DNA from: Crossaster papposus | Taxonomy: Eukaryota; Echinodermata; Asteroidea; Velatida; Solasteridae | Length of the DNA stretch: 64,000 nt | Assembly (NCBI GenBank): GCA_037893245.1 | Contig: JBAIAA010000804.1 | Location: 868,001 to 932,000 of the forward strand | Direction: 5' to 3' | Notes under the pieces: model-generated | The model's database searches: none | The model's input: only the letters and a program-made list of their open reading frames with translations | Told to the model about the DNA's origin: nothing | Translations under genes and position numbers: made by a program | Shown here: positions 13,201-26,900 of the stretch, piece by piece | Layout of the letters: each line of letters begins with the position of its first letter | Position numbering within the stretch: the first letter of the stretch is position 1

Positions 13201-16200
13201 AAGATGACAGGTGTATATTTATTTGCCGAATCCACATTCCGAGAAAAACAGCTTTCAAATAAACAAAATTGTCCAAAATCATACGGACAGCGCACAAAAA
13301 TCCTCTTCATTTTCATCTTTATTGATCGTTTTTACTGACATACAAGACATTAATGACAATAATCTGTGATAACTACACTTCCTAAAAATACAATGTTCAG
13401 AAAAACGACTTGGTCACGATTTTCACCCATGCGTTCACTTCAATGACCGATTGCATAAAACGGCCCCAGCGACTTATTCCTGATTACGATGGAGCGGGTC
13501 ACATATGATTATACTCATTTTCTATCTTCAATCCAACCAGCCAAAAGAAAGAAATCCTTATCTACAGTTTTAATGTTGGTTTGTATTGGTAGTTGGAGGG
13601 ACCCCATGCGCAGCTGTTGTCCATCATTTCCTACATTGGATGCAGTCTGTCTTTACTGTGCCTAGTCATTGCTATCATCCTGTTCATCATCCTACGGTAA
13701 GCACTGGAAGAGAAATACAATAATGATGAGGCTAGACTTGTATGACTCGTGACTCGGACTAGTCAGAATCGAGTCCAACTCGAGTCCCATTTGTTGTGGC
13801 TCGGACCCGGACTCGACCCTGTGGACTCAGACTCGGGCTCGACTTGCGTGACTTTTGACCCGACCCCAAAAAATGTTTTACCAGTGTCAAATTCATATTG
13901 TATCATTTGGTCCAAGGCTTCAACATGGAAAGTGTAAATGAACCCCTTGTTTTGTAAAAGGTTCTTTTTTATGTTACACATTTTACACTGTTAGAATATC
14001 TAATTAAAAAAGTAAACAGTTTGCACTTCAGAAAACTTTAAAGGTAGGATACACCATTTGTAGAAATCTAAAATTGTTACTTTCGAATTATTAAGAAATA
14101 TCTTACTTTATTTGAAAGTAAATAATGATTGTAGGCATCCAGCGAAATGATTGCGCTATATATCCTATAATTGTTCCAAAAAACAAGAACAACATAAGAA
14201 CGAACGCCGTTTTTCTTGCTTTTATTGGCATCCATTATTGTAAAACTTCAAACAGGTCAGTTAAACGATATTTACCCCCAAAATCCACCCATTTATGATA
14301 ATTCAAAATTACCAATATATGTATCATACCTTTAAAGAGTAAAATCAAAAGCTATTTTGAACTACATTTTTAAAATGTATACTATTATAATATATATTTA
14401 TAATATGTAATTTACTATAGTTTATATGTGGTTGGCCCATTTTACATGTACGTTTAAAACTGGCTCATGGGCCTGGACACGTTAATGCCCGAGCCTAATG
14501 TGAGGGCATTAACAAATGTTTTCCCAGTCGTTTCCATTCAATGTTTGACACACGTAGTGTGTGTCACGTAAATTATATACAGCACCAACACGTTACGGCT
14601 GAAATCACGACTACACCCAAACATGCAGCTCGAGGTTTTGGTTGTCATTTTTGTGATCCACAAAACTTGTTTTGTGGATGTGTGTATGGTCGTGTGGATG
14701 TTTATGTCCTACTTTTAAATGCTAATTTCGTTAAAAACACGTTTTGTAGCCCAATTGGGCGCTTCCAGGACAGAGTGCTCCTTTAAAAGGATCGTATACG
14801 TTTGGTGATTACTCCAAAAATTAATGGCAATAAAATACTTACTTGGTAAGAAGTACAGCAGCTTTGGATAGTATAATGCATTTTTAGAAACTTTTCACTT
14901 CGAAGTACTGCGGTTATGGAAAAAGATATCACTGTTTATCCCCAAAAAATTTGAATCTGAGAAGCGTTACTGCAGTGACGTTTCTCAGATTGTGTATTCC
15001 AATGCAGATTATTCTACCTGCGTGGACATAACCGCTCCAGATTTTCGGCAATATCTCAAAATCGCAACCACCTTTTGAAATGAAATTTTTACAGCCTGTT
15101 AGTTTTATGGTATATATCTATAACTATATAGGATTGAAACAAACGGTAGGTTCCAATTACCAAACGTATACGATCCCTTTAAGTGCATAACTGCCATTGA
15201 AACTGATGGCAGCCAGGAGAGGACAGGATTCTGAAAGTTTTAAAAATGACTCTTCAATTTGATTTTTTGTTCTGCCTCTTTTAACCGTAGAGAGCTGCAC
15301 TCCACACGTATGGGTATTGTGAAGAATCTGTGCGTGGCCCTGTTCCTGGCACAGTTGCTGTTTGTTGCCGGGATAGAAACAGCGGCTGTCAATAAGGTAG
15401 TAAAATCTTTACAATTACTTGCTTTGCAGGATTGCATTGTTTATCACTAGATAATCATGTGATTTTGCATGCAAAGCAGAGACGATCATAATCAGGATGT
15501 GATTTAAACAATAGATCTGTAAAAGCACATCCAAAAGCTCCAAATTCTCATCCCAAATTCTCATCCCAAATTCTCATCCCAAATTCTCATCCCAAATTCA
15601 CATCCCAAATTCATATTCCAAATTCATATCCCAAATTCACATTCCGAATCCACATCCCAAATCCACATCCCAAATCCACATCCCAAATCCACATCCTATA
15701 TTGTCGTAAAAGTCTAAACTCACATCCAGTTTTCGCAACTGGATCATGCATCATGCCCTTTGTTTGTATTGTTTGTTTGTTTTATTTTGTAAAAGAAAAC
15801 ACAGCTAGTGCATTAGGTCGTGAACCACATAACGACTATTGTGTTTCCCTTTGTTTCTGTACTATAACCTAACCCTATTAACACTTACCCGAGGACACAT
15901 TTTAACAAAGAAACTGTCGTTCAATGATTCTAGGAAGACCTTTGTTCTCTTCTGTGTTTCGATCCTCGGTCGTAATACCATATAAGAACTATATTCTTGT
16001 GTTCTGTTTTAAATTTATCTCCCAAACCTAATTAATTAAATGAGTATTATCTACTTTTGTTATCTGTTTGCTTTTTCTAGTGTGCATTTTTGTATATTTT
16101 TGTCTCGGATTGTCTGAGTTTTAATATTGTAACTTTTAATATTGTAAAATTCATGTAATTCAGCTTTTGGCTGCAATGTGATTTTAGAAATAAACCAATA

Positions 16201-19200
16201 AATAAAAAAAAATAAAAAAAGAGCAACAATGCAGGAGCACATCAGATTTTCTTATATCTGATTGTTGCGGGTAGGCACATTATGCTTCTACATGTACCTC
16301 TCCGACCTCTCTGGATCAAAACCTGCTATTTAAGGTCATGCAATAAAAGACAATTGGCTGGTAATTTCGTTACGGCAAATTTTAATTCATTGTAGAATTT
16401 CTGTCAACTATTATGCAAGAATATACTATGTCTTATACGGTAGATTTCTGAGTGTTCTCTGATTGCTGGTAGTGCTATGCATATTTGGTTTTTGAATTTT
16501 TGTCCAATGAAAATTATCTCATGCACTAAGATTTAAAAAAATATGAAAAATGATGTGTTCATCATAGACCAACCTTTAGCAGTGTGACAAGAAATAAAGC
16601 ATGATTTATACGAGGAAGATCTTATATCGGAATTTGTTTTCAGGTTTTCCATGTCACGAAGAAAAATGCTGCAAGCTGCAACCACTTGGACTGATTTGTA
16701 TATATTAGCTCATCAGCATCCTAAAAGAAACTTTGTTTTATAAGTGAAGCCAATATTATTATTGTCCTATTGTCGCACCGGAGGCTGTGTATACACGCAG
16801 AGTTGTTCAGGAATTCATGACGGATAAACACATCACGAGCCAGGTCGCAACTTTCTGTCATCTGCAACTGGCTCGCAGTGAGCGAAGCCGAAAATATCAG
16901 GGTGTGCTACCCACAAATGCTGGCCTGAAACCCGTCTGGGATTGAGGTTCGTGAAAAACAACCTCGCATCTAGGCCCGGTCAATGTCAAAATAATCCCGG
17001 CGCGAACCTGGTTTAAAAGAAGAATAGGTTGTACCATCTAAAATCAGTCAGTCCTATACACATCAGAATAGACTTAATGGCTAAATGAAGTCTAAATTTG
17101 TTGGTAATTTTCATTTTTTTTTTAGTATGCCTGCAAGGCAGTGGCTGCTATGCTGCACTATTTCTTCTTGTGTGTGATAGCCTGGATGCTGTGCAATGGC
17201 ATCTACTTGTACCAGAAGGTTAAGAGAGCCACCCGGCCCGGCAGCGTGATTGATCTGATCTACTTCTGTATCATAGGCTGGGGTAAGCCAGTTGATGACC
17301 CAGCCATTAAGGACCACATACTGCACATGTGGGAAATGGTGGTGCCATACTCTAACAGTTTGCAATAACCTGTTAGACATGGTGGTTTTAGCAAGCAGAA
17401 GATGTGTGTGCATGTCCCGGAAGTTTCCTTTTTTGTTGCAGTTCACATGTTTACACTTCAGACCTTACGAGCACACGTCTATGATACACGCCGGGCGTGT
17501 ATACTGATGTCGGGCGTCTATACACGTCGGGCGTGTATAGACGTTGGTCATGTATAGATGTCGGGCGTGTATGTCTATACACGCCCGAAGTCAGTACACG
17601 CCCGACAGCTATACACGTCCGACATCTTTTCACGCCCGACGTCTATATCAACACGCCCGACGTCTATACACGCCTGACATCTATATAAACATGTGTTTGC
17701 AATATCGTGGTATCACGCATCAGTGATTAGGCCAATTCAACACCCTAGTTCCATTGTCTCCATTGAATTCATACAGCCGAGGATTATCAGCTGTGTCCAG
17801 TAATTTCTTGACATTCAAATTTTCCCTTTTTTGTTTTTTTAGTCTCCTTTGACATTCTTGAACGAGTGTTTGTCAGCTGGACTTGCAAATATTTGTATAT
17901 ATGTATAGGTTTTACCGCATACAATTGTCCCTAGCCCTGTGTGTCGTTCCACGTCTGACGTCTATACCTGATTCAGATTTTATGGCGGGTAGCGGTTGAC
18001 GTAATATCACACCCTGACTGCAGAAAGAAAAAAATGCACTAGGCGACAGAATGTTGGCGAAAACATGTAAATAACTAAGTGTTTGCATCTTGTAGTGGTT
18101 GCATTATCAAAACAGAATTATTTTAAAACTCATTTTTTTTCAATGACAAAGAATCCCGTCAGTTGTCCTGGAAACTTGAAAATAAAGCCAGCGCGAACTG
18201 ACTAAAATATATTTTTTTTATTAATAGGGAGAAACTAGGAGGCAAATAGAATTTAGTGGTGGGGGGAGGGGGAGAGGGGGGGGGGGGGGATTGCCACCAT
18301 CGCCTATCCCCCATTGAGCACTGATATGGTATTCCGAAGGTAGCAGGTTAAAATCCTGCTACTGCCAGTTTTCTCCCTCAAATCCAGACACAAGTGGGTT
18401 TTTTTTTAAAGTGAGATATTGTTATTTGTTTTTCTTTGATTCTCATAGAATCGCGTGTACACGCAGTCTTAAAATCCTCATACAATTGGAAGTGTGTATG
18501 GTATAAAGGTGGTTTTGGTACCAAATGAAAGCTGAAGATGTGTACTAAATGGAAAAACCAATATCTCACTTTTCAAAAAAATAACACTTATGGCTGGTTT
18601 TGTGGGAGCAGGTCACAATTTATTCAAATTGACCTTGTCTGTTGCCCTTGTGGTTTGTTTGATGATTACTCTTATTTGTTTTCAATATGCATTTCTCAAC
18701 AGGTGCCCCTGCTGTTGTAGTTGCCATTACCGCGGGAATTAATCACGAAGTGTACGGGACAGACACTCTGTAAGTAAATGGTGTAGGATGGTTATTCTTG
18801 TGTGGAAGAGATGATGAAGATGATATGTATTTAAGATTGAGATTTATGATTGAATGATGTTAAAGAGAATTGTTGTGATGAGGATACATTTATTGATGTT
18901 TGGGGTGATTTTGGTTACAATATAATGGGAGGATACGTACACCATTTGCAGATATCAACAAAATGTTTGAAAGTAAATAATGATTGTAGGCATTCAGCAA
19001 AATGATTGGGCTAGATATCCTGTAATTGTTCTGAAAAATTGAATTTTCTTTTAAACAAATCCTGATCGCCAGACGGCGATTGCGATAAAAACAAGAACCA
19101 CTGCCTGACGCCAGTTGAAATTGAACGCTGTTTTTCTTGCTTTTCTCAGCATCCACGATTTCCACCCCCCAAATCCACCCATTTATGATAATTCAAGCCT

Positions 19201-20896
19201 TTAATGGTGTATGCTACCTTTAAGTGCTGGATGTAAGAGGCGTGACAATTGTGACCTAGCACGAGTAAATGAGTCACTTTGCGGCAAAAATAAAAATTGA
19301 GATTTTGATTTCATCATTTGTGACCCAGCACGAGTAAATCGTCGTGTGCCCGGAAAAAGGTCGTTAGGGCTAAAAATGGGTCAAAAGGTCAAATTCGTAT
19401 TTTTCGGGTAACCGATAGAGAATCAAAACATCTTTCATTTGGAATACATTTCGTCTCCAGGGATTACGTCATTATGACGTAATTAATTAAATAAAAAGGA
19501 CGGAAGGCATTTTGCAATAATGTGTACCGGTACCCGGCATAATGATGTTAGCGTATAATATCAATGGAACAAAACTTGCTACAAGTGCGTTCACCTATCC
19601 ACATATCAGTGGACGTTAACACGCTTGCAGCAAGGTTTGTTCCCGGTAAAAGGTCGTAAGGATTGTTACCCGGCATAAGGACGTTAGCGTGTAATACCAA
19701 TGGAACAAAACTTGCTACATTTGAAGTAACACACTTGTAGCGATAATAGTTCCCGGTATAAGGTCGTTAGCATAAATATGTAAATAACATCATAATTAAG
19801 TGATATTTTGAAATAAAATTAAGTACCAGTTTTATATAAAAAATACACGGTTCTATTCGAACTATTCACAAGATTTACAAGTCAAAATTTCAGCCTGATG
19901 TAGGGTTTAATTTAGAAATGGCAGCACAAAACCTTTAAACTCGATTATCTCAAGAAGTGATTTGTTGCGAACCTGGGCTGTAACGTCCTTTTCCTTGGCA
20001 CACGACGAAATGAGACACTTTGCGGCAAAAATGAAAATGAAAATTGAGATTTTGATTTCATTGTTTAGCTTTAAATGATGAAATCAAAATCTCAATTTTT
20101 ATTTTTGCCGCAAAGTGTCTCATTTACTCGTGCTGGGTCACATTTAAAGCTTGTTTAGCTTTAAATGATGAAATCAAAATCTTCTTGCACAAAATAGATT
20201 TAATTGTCGGTAGTTTCAGGAACAGTTTCAAATATGTTTAAAAGATTCACAAAACCCTTATCGGTACTTAATTAAAAAACTTGTTTTTAACATAACCAAA
20301 GCTAAAATGTTGACGATGCATGATAGCAATGGTTCTATACGGTTTGTAAAAAAGAGTTTAGTTGAACCCATAGAGCTATATTAAATTACTAGAGCGCTAA
20401 CTCTTCATTCTTACGCGCAGAGATACATTGAATCCATTCTGCGCGCAGACATTTTGAATTCATGTTCGTGCTTGTAGAACATAATAAAAATAGATGGTTG
20501 CATAAGTGAACCCCAAAAATAATTACGTTCTACACAAGAACGCCTAGTTTTAAATGGGTGGTTGTGTGGATGTTTATATTCTTCTTCTTAAATGCTCTTT
20601 CCGATGAACATCATTTCATTAAAAATGTGTTGCCCAATATTGGGCATTTCCAGGACGTATAATGTTATGTTAATGGGGATGATCAAGTTGTTATGTGCCG
20701 GATTCAATTTCTGATTGTCTGTAAATATAAATGGAAGATCCAAGACAAACTACAAGATTGCCTGCATTCATGTGTTGGTTTTTTTCTCCAGGTGTTGGTT
20801 GTCGGTGGAGGGAAATGGCATCTGGGCTTTCGTAGCCCCAGCAATGATGATCATCATTGTAAGTTGGGCATTTTGACAATCTTCTGTGGCCATGTG

Positions 20897-20929
<33 letters not shown>

Positions 20930-23900
20930 ACTTCCTTTGAACCACTAAAAGTTAATACTATTTTTTTTCCAGAGATGATATACATGTTTTAATCTAGTTA
21001 TTGCCAAGATGTTCTATTCAAAGGTCATGGAATGGGATACTGTGTACGCCCGCATTGGCGGCCTACGCACTCTGCATACCGCGATTAGGAGGTCTTGCAA
21101 CCAAGACTATAACATGGACTGTTTCATCATTGACTTTGGGGCGTTTTCTTATTAAAAATGCGAACAAATATGTGACCCAGCACGAGTAAATGAGACACTT
21201 TGAGGCAAAAATGAAAATTGAGATTTTAGTTTCATCATTTAAAGATTGTTTAGCTTTAACAGATGAAATCAAAATCTCATTTTCCATTTTTGCCTCAAAG
21301 TGTCTCATTTACTCGTGCTGGGTCACATATTACTTTGGGGGGGGGGGTATATTACTTGAATTGACTTGAACTAAATATTTGACTCGACTTGATTTCTTGA
21401 CCTGATAACTCAACTCAACTCAACTAGAGTCACTTCTTTTAAATGACTCCACTCAACTTGAGTCACAAAAATCAGTCACTCGCTACAACTCTGGCTGTAT
21501 AGTCTACTTATCGCCTTGCCATCCACGGAAAGCATTGATAGAAAGATTAAAAATAGAAAGAAACGACTAAAAAAGCAATATCTAAATCACTTCCCCTGTG
21601 AATTTCCCCTCAAACCGCACCCTACCCCCACCCCAAGATAATTCTTATTCTGGATTCAAATTAGATGCTTATACAGAATCGTTCAGTGTTTTTAACATAT
21701 TCTATACCTGTCTTGTTTTTCTATTAGTTCAACGCATTTGTGACATTCTTGACTATGAAAGCCTTCGTCTCAGTCAAGGTCTTCAAGGATAAGTCGGACA
21801 AGGACAAATTCAAGTAAGAAGACTGCTGTAATAGAAAAAACACACCTTATCCTCAAATAAGGGTCAATTTAACAAAACTCTGTGCTAGATGATCATTATC
21901 ATTTGTTTGCCATAAAGTAGGAGCAAAATGCTTTCAAATCCTATTTTGGTGGAGTCTTTGCCAAAGACGAATGCATTTGATATTTGATTGTGCACGCACG
22001 ACGCATATTCTTTTCACACAGTTGACAGCGTGAAGACGCTATATGCCTATTCGAATAGTCAAATTTGCATGAAAAGGTCACGCCTCATTTAAAGGGATCG
22101 TATACGTTTGGTAATTGGAACCCACTGTTTGTTTCAATCCTATATAGTTATAGATATATACCATAAAAATAACCTGTAAAAATCGCCGAAAATCTAGAGC
22201 GGTTATGTCCACGCAGGAAGAATAATCTGCATTGGAATACACAATCTGAGAAACGTCATTGTAGTAACGCTATTCAGATTCAAATTTTTGGGGATAAAAG
22301 TGATATATTTTTTCATAACCGCAGTTATGCATTATACTATCCAAAGCTGCCGTACTTCTTACCAAGTAAGTTTTTATTGCCATTAATTTTTGGAGTAATT
22401 ACCAAACGTATACGTTTAAGCAGTTTGCAAAGGCCACTGTGCGATCAAAGGAGCACTAAACTAATCTGTCGTTAGCAGGCGCACTGTCAAATACAGTGGC
22501 CTTTGGCAAAGATCATCTTTCTCTACCCATACCTCACCGAGCCCTATTGTTTTTAAGATGGTGTGGGAAAACCCATTTTCAACAGTTCTGGGTATTTAGA
22601 AACATTGATTAGGAATAAGATCACATCCAAGCATGGCCTAGGCTGTTTTCTAAACCTAGTTGGCTTCGGTTCCGTCTCGGGCTCCAGCCCATTGCTAAAC
22701 TGCATGATTAAAGCCTGGGACGAAGACTAATTTGGGATTTGGAAAATGGCTCTTAATTATAATGTCAATAATGTCAACTGTCGCAAATGAGTTTTTATCA
22801 CACACCATTTTTAAAACAATGGGCTCAGTCAAGCATGACTGGATGAATGCAATCAAGGTATCATTTGAAAGCATTTTGCTCCTACTTGTGGCAAACAAAT
22901 GATTTAGTCATACAGCACATTTTTCGGGGACACCCTGTACATCTGAAATGGCACTCTACATTTTGTGGTTTAATGAAGTGTGCGCTTCATGCTTTGTTTT
23001 TGTTATGTTTTGCAGGTCGGGCCTGCGTGCTATTGTCGTGATGCTGCCAATTCTAGGACTGTCCTGGGTCTTCGGACTTCTGGCCTTCGGGGATACAGGA
23101 ATCCTTTTCCAGTATCTGTTTGCAATTTTCAACTCCTTACAGGTATAATTTGAATACTTAAATGTTTAGCATTATAAGCATGCGTAACTAGTTCGCGTCG
23201 GGATTATTTTAACATCGCTGAGCCGAGGGGCGGGATTCTTTTTAACGAACCTCAATCCGAATCGGGTTCAGGCCGATGGTTCCGGGAAGCACACCCACGC
23301 ATTTCCAGCTTTGCTCTCTGCTGACAGACATTTCCGGCCTTGCTCGTGGCGTGTTTATTCGTCATCTGTTTTGAATCTTGCGAAAACTTTGCGTTTATGT
23401 ACGTCATCCGGCGTGAACTGGTTAACCCCTTGACGCAGGGTAGCAGCTATAGCTGATGCCCCCTAATTTATTAAGAATGCTGTTATTAGCTGTTCTACAC
23501 CATAGCACATGGTGTGTTTCACAGCTGCACACTCGGGTCCATTGTGCAGTGTAGCTGCTAGACAAAGGCTACTGTGCAGTCATGTGTATAATCCGGTGCA
23601 GTAAGGAATTAATACAGGCGCCAAGGGGTTAATTATACTTCTGAAAAAGAATTATCTGACAATCACATTGTGTGAAAACCTGCTTCTTAGAGCACATTTG
23701 CAGAGATGTCCGTTTTGACTCGGATGAGACCAAACACATTGTTTCATTTTTTTGCAATTATGCCCAATTGTCACCAGAAGCTACTATTTTTCCATGTTTG
23801 AAGCATTGCCATAATTATGCTAGCATCGTGATTTGGGGCTTGACCCTGATGGCAATAAGATAAGTAGTCTGCAGTAACACCATGTGGTAATTCTCTTTGT

Positions 23901-26900
23901 TGCGATGTGTGGTTCTGAAAAGATCGAGTCATCTCATCACTAACTTGACCTGCATGATATCTTTATAATTTCAGGGAGTGTTTCTGTTCATCTTTCACAT
24001 CGTACTCAATGACGAGGTATGTGAATAATATTCCTGAATTTTTAGCATTAACCTGCAACACTGTGAAAAATTGCCATGCCGTATTTAGGGGGGAAAAGGG
24101 GATGGTGTTGCCACCCCCCACCCCCCCCCCCCCCCCCCCCCCCCACCCCCACCCCCAACCCCCACCCCCACCCCCACCCCCCACCCCCACCCCCACCCCC
24201 CTTCACCTCTTCAGCCATGGACTAATAATACTAAAATCGAGCCAAAATAATAGATGGAATGCTAGATACAGCAGGCTAGCTGACAAATTCAACCTACATT
24301 TCAGTAGAAGCGAAACTCAAACATACAAGTGTGGAGCATATATATATATGTGACCTGTCATCACAAAATGAGAGTAAAGTCGGAAATATTGAAAATTAAG
24401 ATATTGGTATTTTCAAATTTTTCAGAAGGAGAGCTTTCCATTGATACATAACACTTGGGGGTTTTGCGATAAATATTTTTTACAGCGCTCCAAAAATTCA
24501 TGGAAACGTGTTTGTGAGAAAAATTACTTTAAACATCTTAAACAAAAACACGCAAAAGATTACAAAACTGGACAAGTAAGGGTCCGTTGAGCATAGCAAC
24601 GGCTATTTTGTAATCATTATTTCTTCTTGAAATTTTTCACACATACAAACTATTGTATAAACAACAAAATATCAAAAATTCGAAAACCTGAGATACTTAC
24701 AAGGATCTGATTTGCATATTTAATTACCGTGTTAATTAGACCACTAATGGACTTTAATCCAAACACTAACTACGCAAAATCGCGTAATTAAAGAGGTTTT
24801 CGATCATCTGATCTCACCCCAAAAAATGGGAATATGTAGAGAAGGACTTGGGCTTTCCAAATTACACAAAATCTTAAAATTGACCACCCCTTCATATTTT
24901 GACTTTGGATGGCCATATCTCTGAATCACATCTCTGACTTTACTCTCATTTTGTGGTGACAGGTCACATATTTGTTTAAAGGTAGAATACACCATTTGCA
25001 GATATCAAAAGTATTTACTACCGAATTATTAAGAAATATCTTACTTATCTGAAAGTAAATAATGATTCTAACCATCCAGCACAATGATTGCGTAATTATC
25101 CTGTAATTATTCAAAAAAATAGAATTTTATTCAGGCGGCGATCATGAAAAAAAACAATGATAACATAAGAATAACTGCTCGACGCCGGTTGAAAACCAAA
25201 TGCTGTTTTTCGTGCTTTCCTCGGCATCCATGATTGTAAAAATTTGAACAGGTCAATTAAATGATATTTACTATAAAATACAACCCCCCCAAATCCACTC
25301 ATTTATGATAATTCAAGCAATTACCAATGGTGTATCCTACCTTTAAGTTTGTGACAAATGTTGACTTTAAAGGGATCAAATAACCAGTTGACAGCAGAAG
25401 TAGAGGAAAAAAACAGGAAAGACATTAATTTTTGAAGATAAAAATATTTGATTTCCAAAATGTTTTACACAGGTCAAGAGTGCAATGCGACGACGCTTTG
25501 GCAAAGTTGGAGCTTCTGGGGATAAGATCTGGGTGAGTGTGGGCCTACAACTTTGTTCGCAAAGTAACCTCTTAATAATCAGGGTTGTGGTCGAGTCCCT
25601 GCAAGTCCATTCACAAGTCTTTTCGTGAAGCCAGTCACAAGTCCCTTCATAAAGGCAGTCACAAGTAACTGGATGAACAATGACAAAGGAATGCTTTTGT
25701 CAAAGCTGATTTGAATAGCTGATTTGAATAGCTAGTGATATGAATTGGAACTGAAGGACTTGTGATGGACTTGCAGGGACTTGTAGGGACTTGCAGGGAC
25801 TTGCATGGACTTGCAGGGACTTGCAGGGACTTGCAGGAACTTGCAGGGACTTGCAGGGACTTGCAGGGACTTGCAGGGACTTGCAGGGACTTGCAGGGAC
25901 TTGCAGGGACTTGCAGGGACTTGCAGGGACTTGCAGGGACTTGCAGGGACTTGCAGGGACTTGCAGGGACTTGCAGGGACTTGCAGGGACTTGCAGGGAC
26001 TTGCAGGGACTTGCAGGGACTTGCAGGGACTTGCAGGGACTTGCAGGGACTTGCAGGGACTTGCAGGGACTTGCAGGGACTTGCAGGGACTTGCAGGGAC
26101 TTGCAGGGACTTGCAGGGACTTGCAGGGATTTGCAGGGATTTGCAGGGACTTGTGATGAACTCGACTACATCCCTGCCTCTTATTTACAACGAATCCAAA
26201 TTTAACACTTTGATGGCAGTAAAGTTTTCATTTTTGCCTCAACGTCAAGAAGTTTTTGAACTCCAATCAGTCTCAAAATAAGGGAATTTGTTTCACATCT
26301 CTGCCTTGCATGTCGTTCAAATATCCCTTCCCGACTCACGAAATTCAAAGGAATAATAAAAATGATCCAAAAGATAGTGGTTTGGGTACCGGTACACTTG
26401 GAAAAATGGGCTACTGTTCCAGGAGGAAGTATAAACAACAGAACAAGATCAAAATTTGAGTCAAAAACTTAATTTCAAACTACATGATAAAATGTGACAG
26501 GCTCTACAAAAAGGTGTCTTATGTCGCGAAAAAATGAAATTAAGTTATATACATGGTAAGAATGTCCACAGCGTAAGCTTTCATTTAGTATATAGAGATC
26601 CATAGACACTCCCATTTTGGAGACACAACGTGTTTACATATTGATTACTTTTTCAGAGTTTAAATTATACAACTGAGAAAACAGGCTTTGAAATGGCCGT
26701 CTCTGTTGTGCTACAACAGAACGATGCACACAACATGGTATTTGTTTCCACTTTATTCATAAAAATCAACATTTCTTTAAATGAAACCTTATTCTGTAAG
26801 TATTAAAGATTTCATTCATGACAACAAATAAAAAACGCATTTTCATGAAATGTTTACCCTCTCAACATTGAGCGGGCCATTACATGATAGTGCATAGCGC

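Noticed and set aside
15490-15720. CRISPR-like regularly spaced repeats
   Set aside because: Units are contiguous with no spacers, and the genome is eukaryotic; this is a minisatellite.
17451-17726. Several 60-codon ORFs with TRPTSI / YTPDVY repeats
   Set aside because: They are translations of the CGGGCGTGTATA minisatellite in an intron.
25762-26281. Three overlapping ORFs of 121-158 codons giving [10 protein letters not shown] repeats
   Set aside because: They are the three readings of a 10-bp tandem array without stop codons inside a transposon. No start context, homology or codon bias supports a protein.
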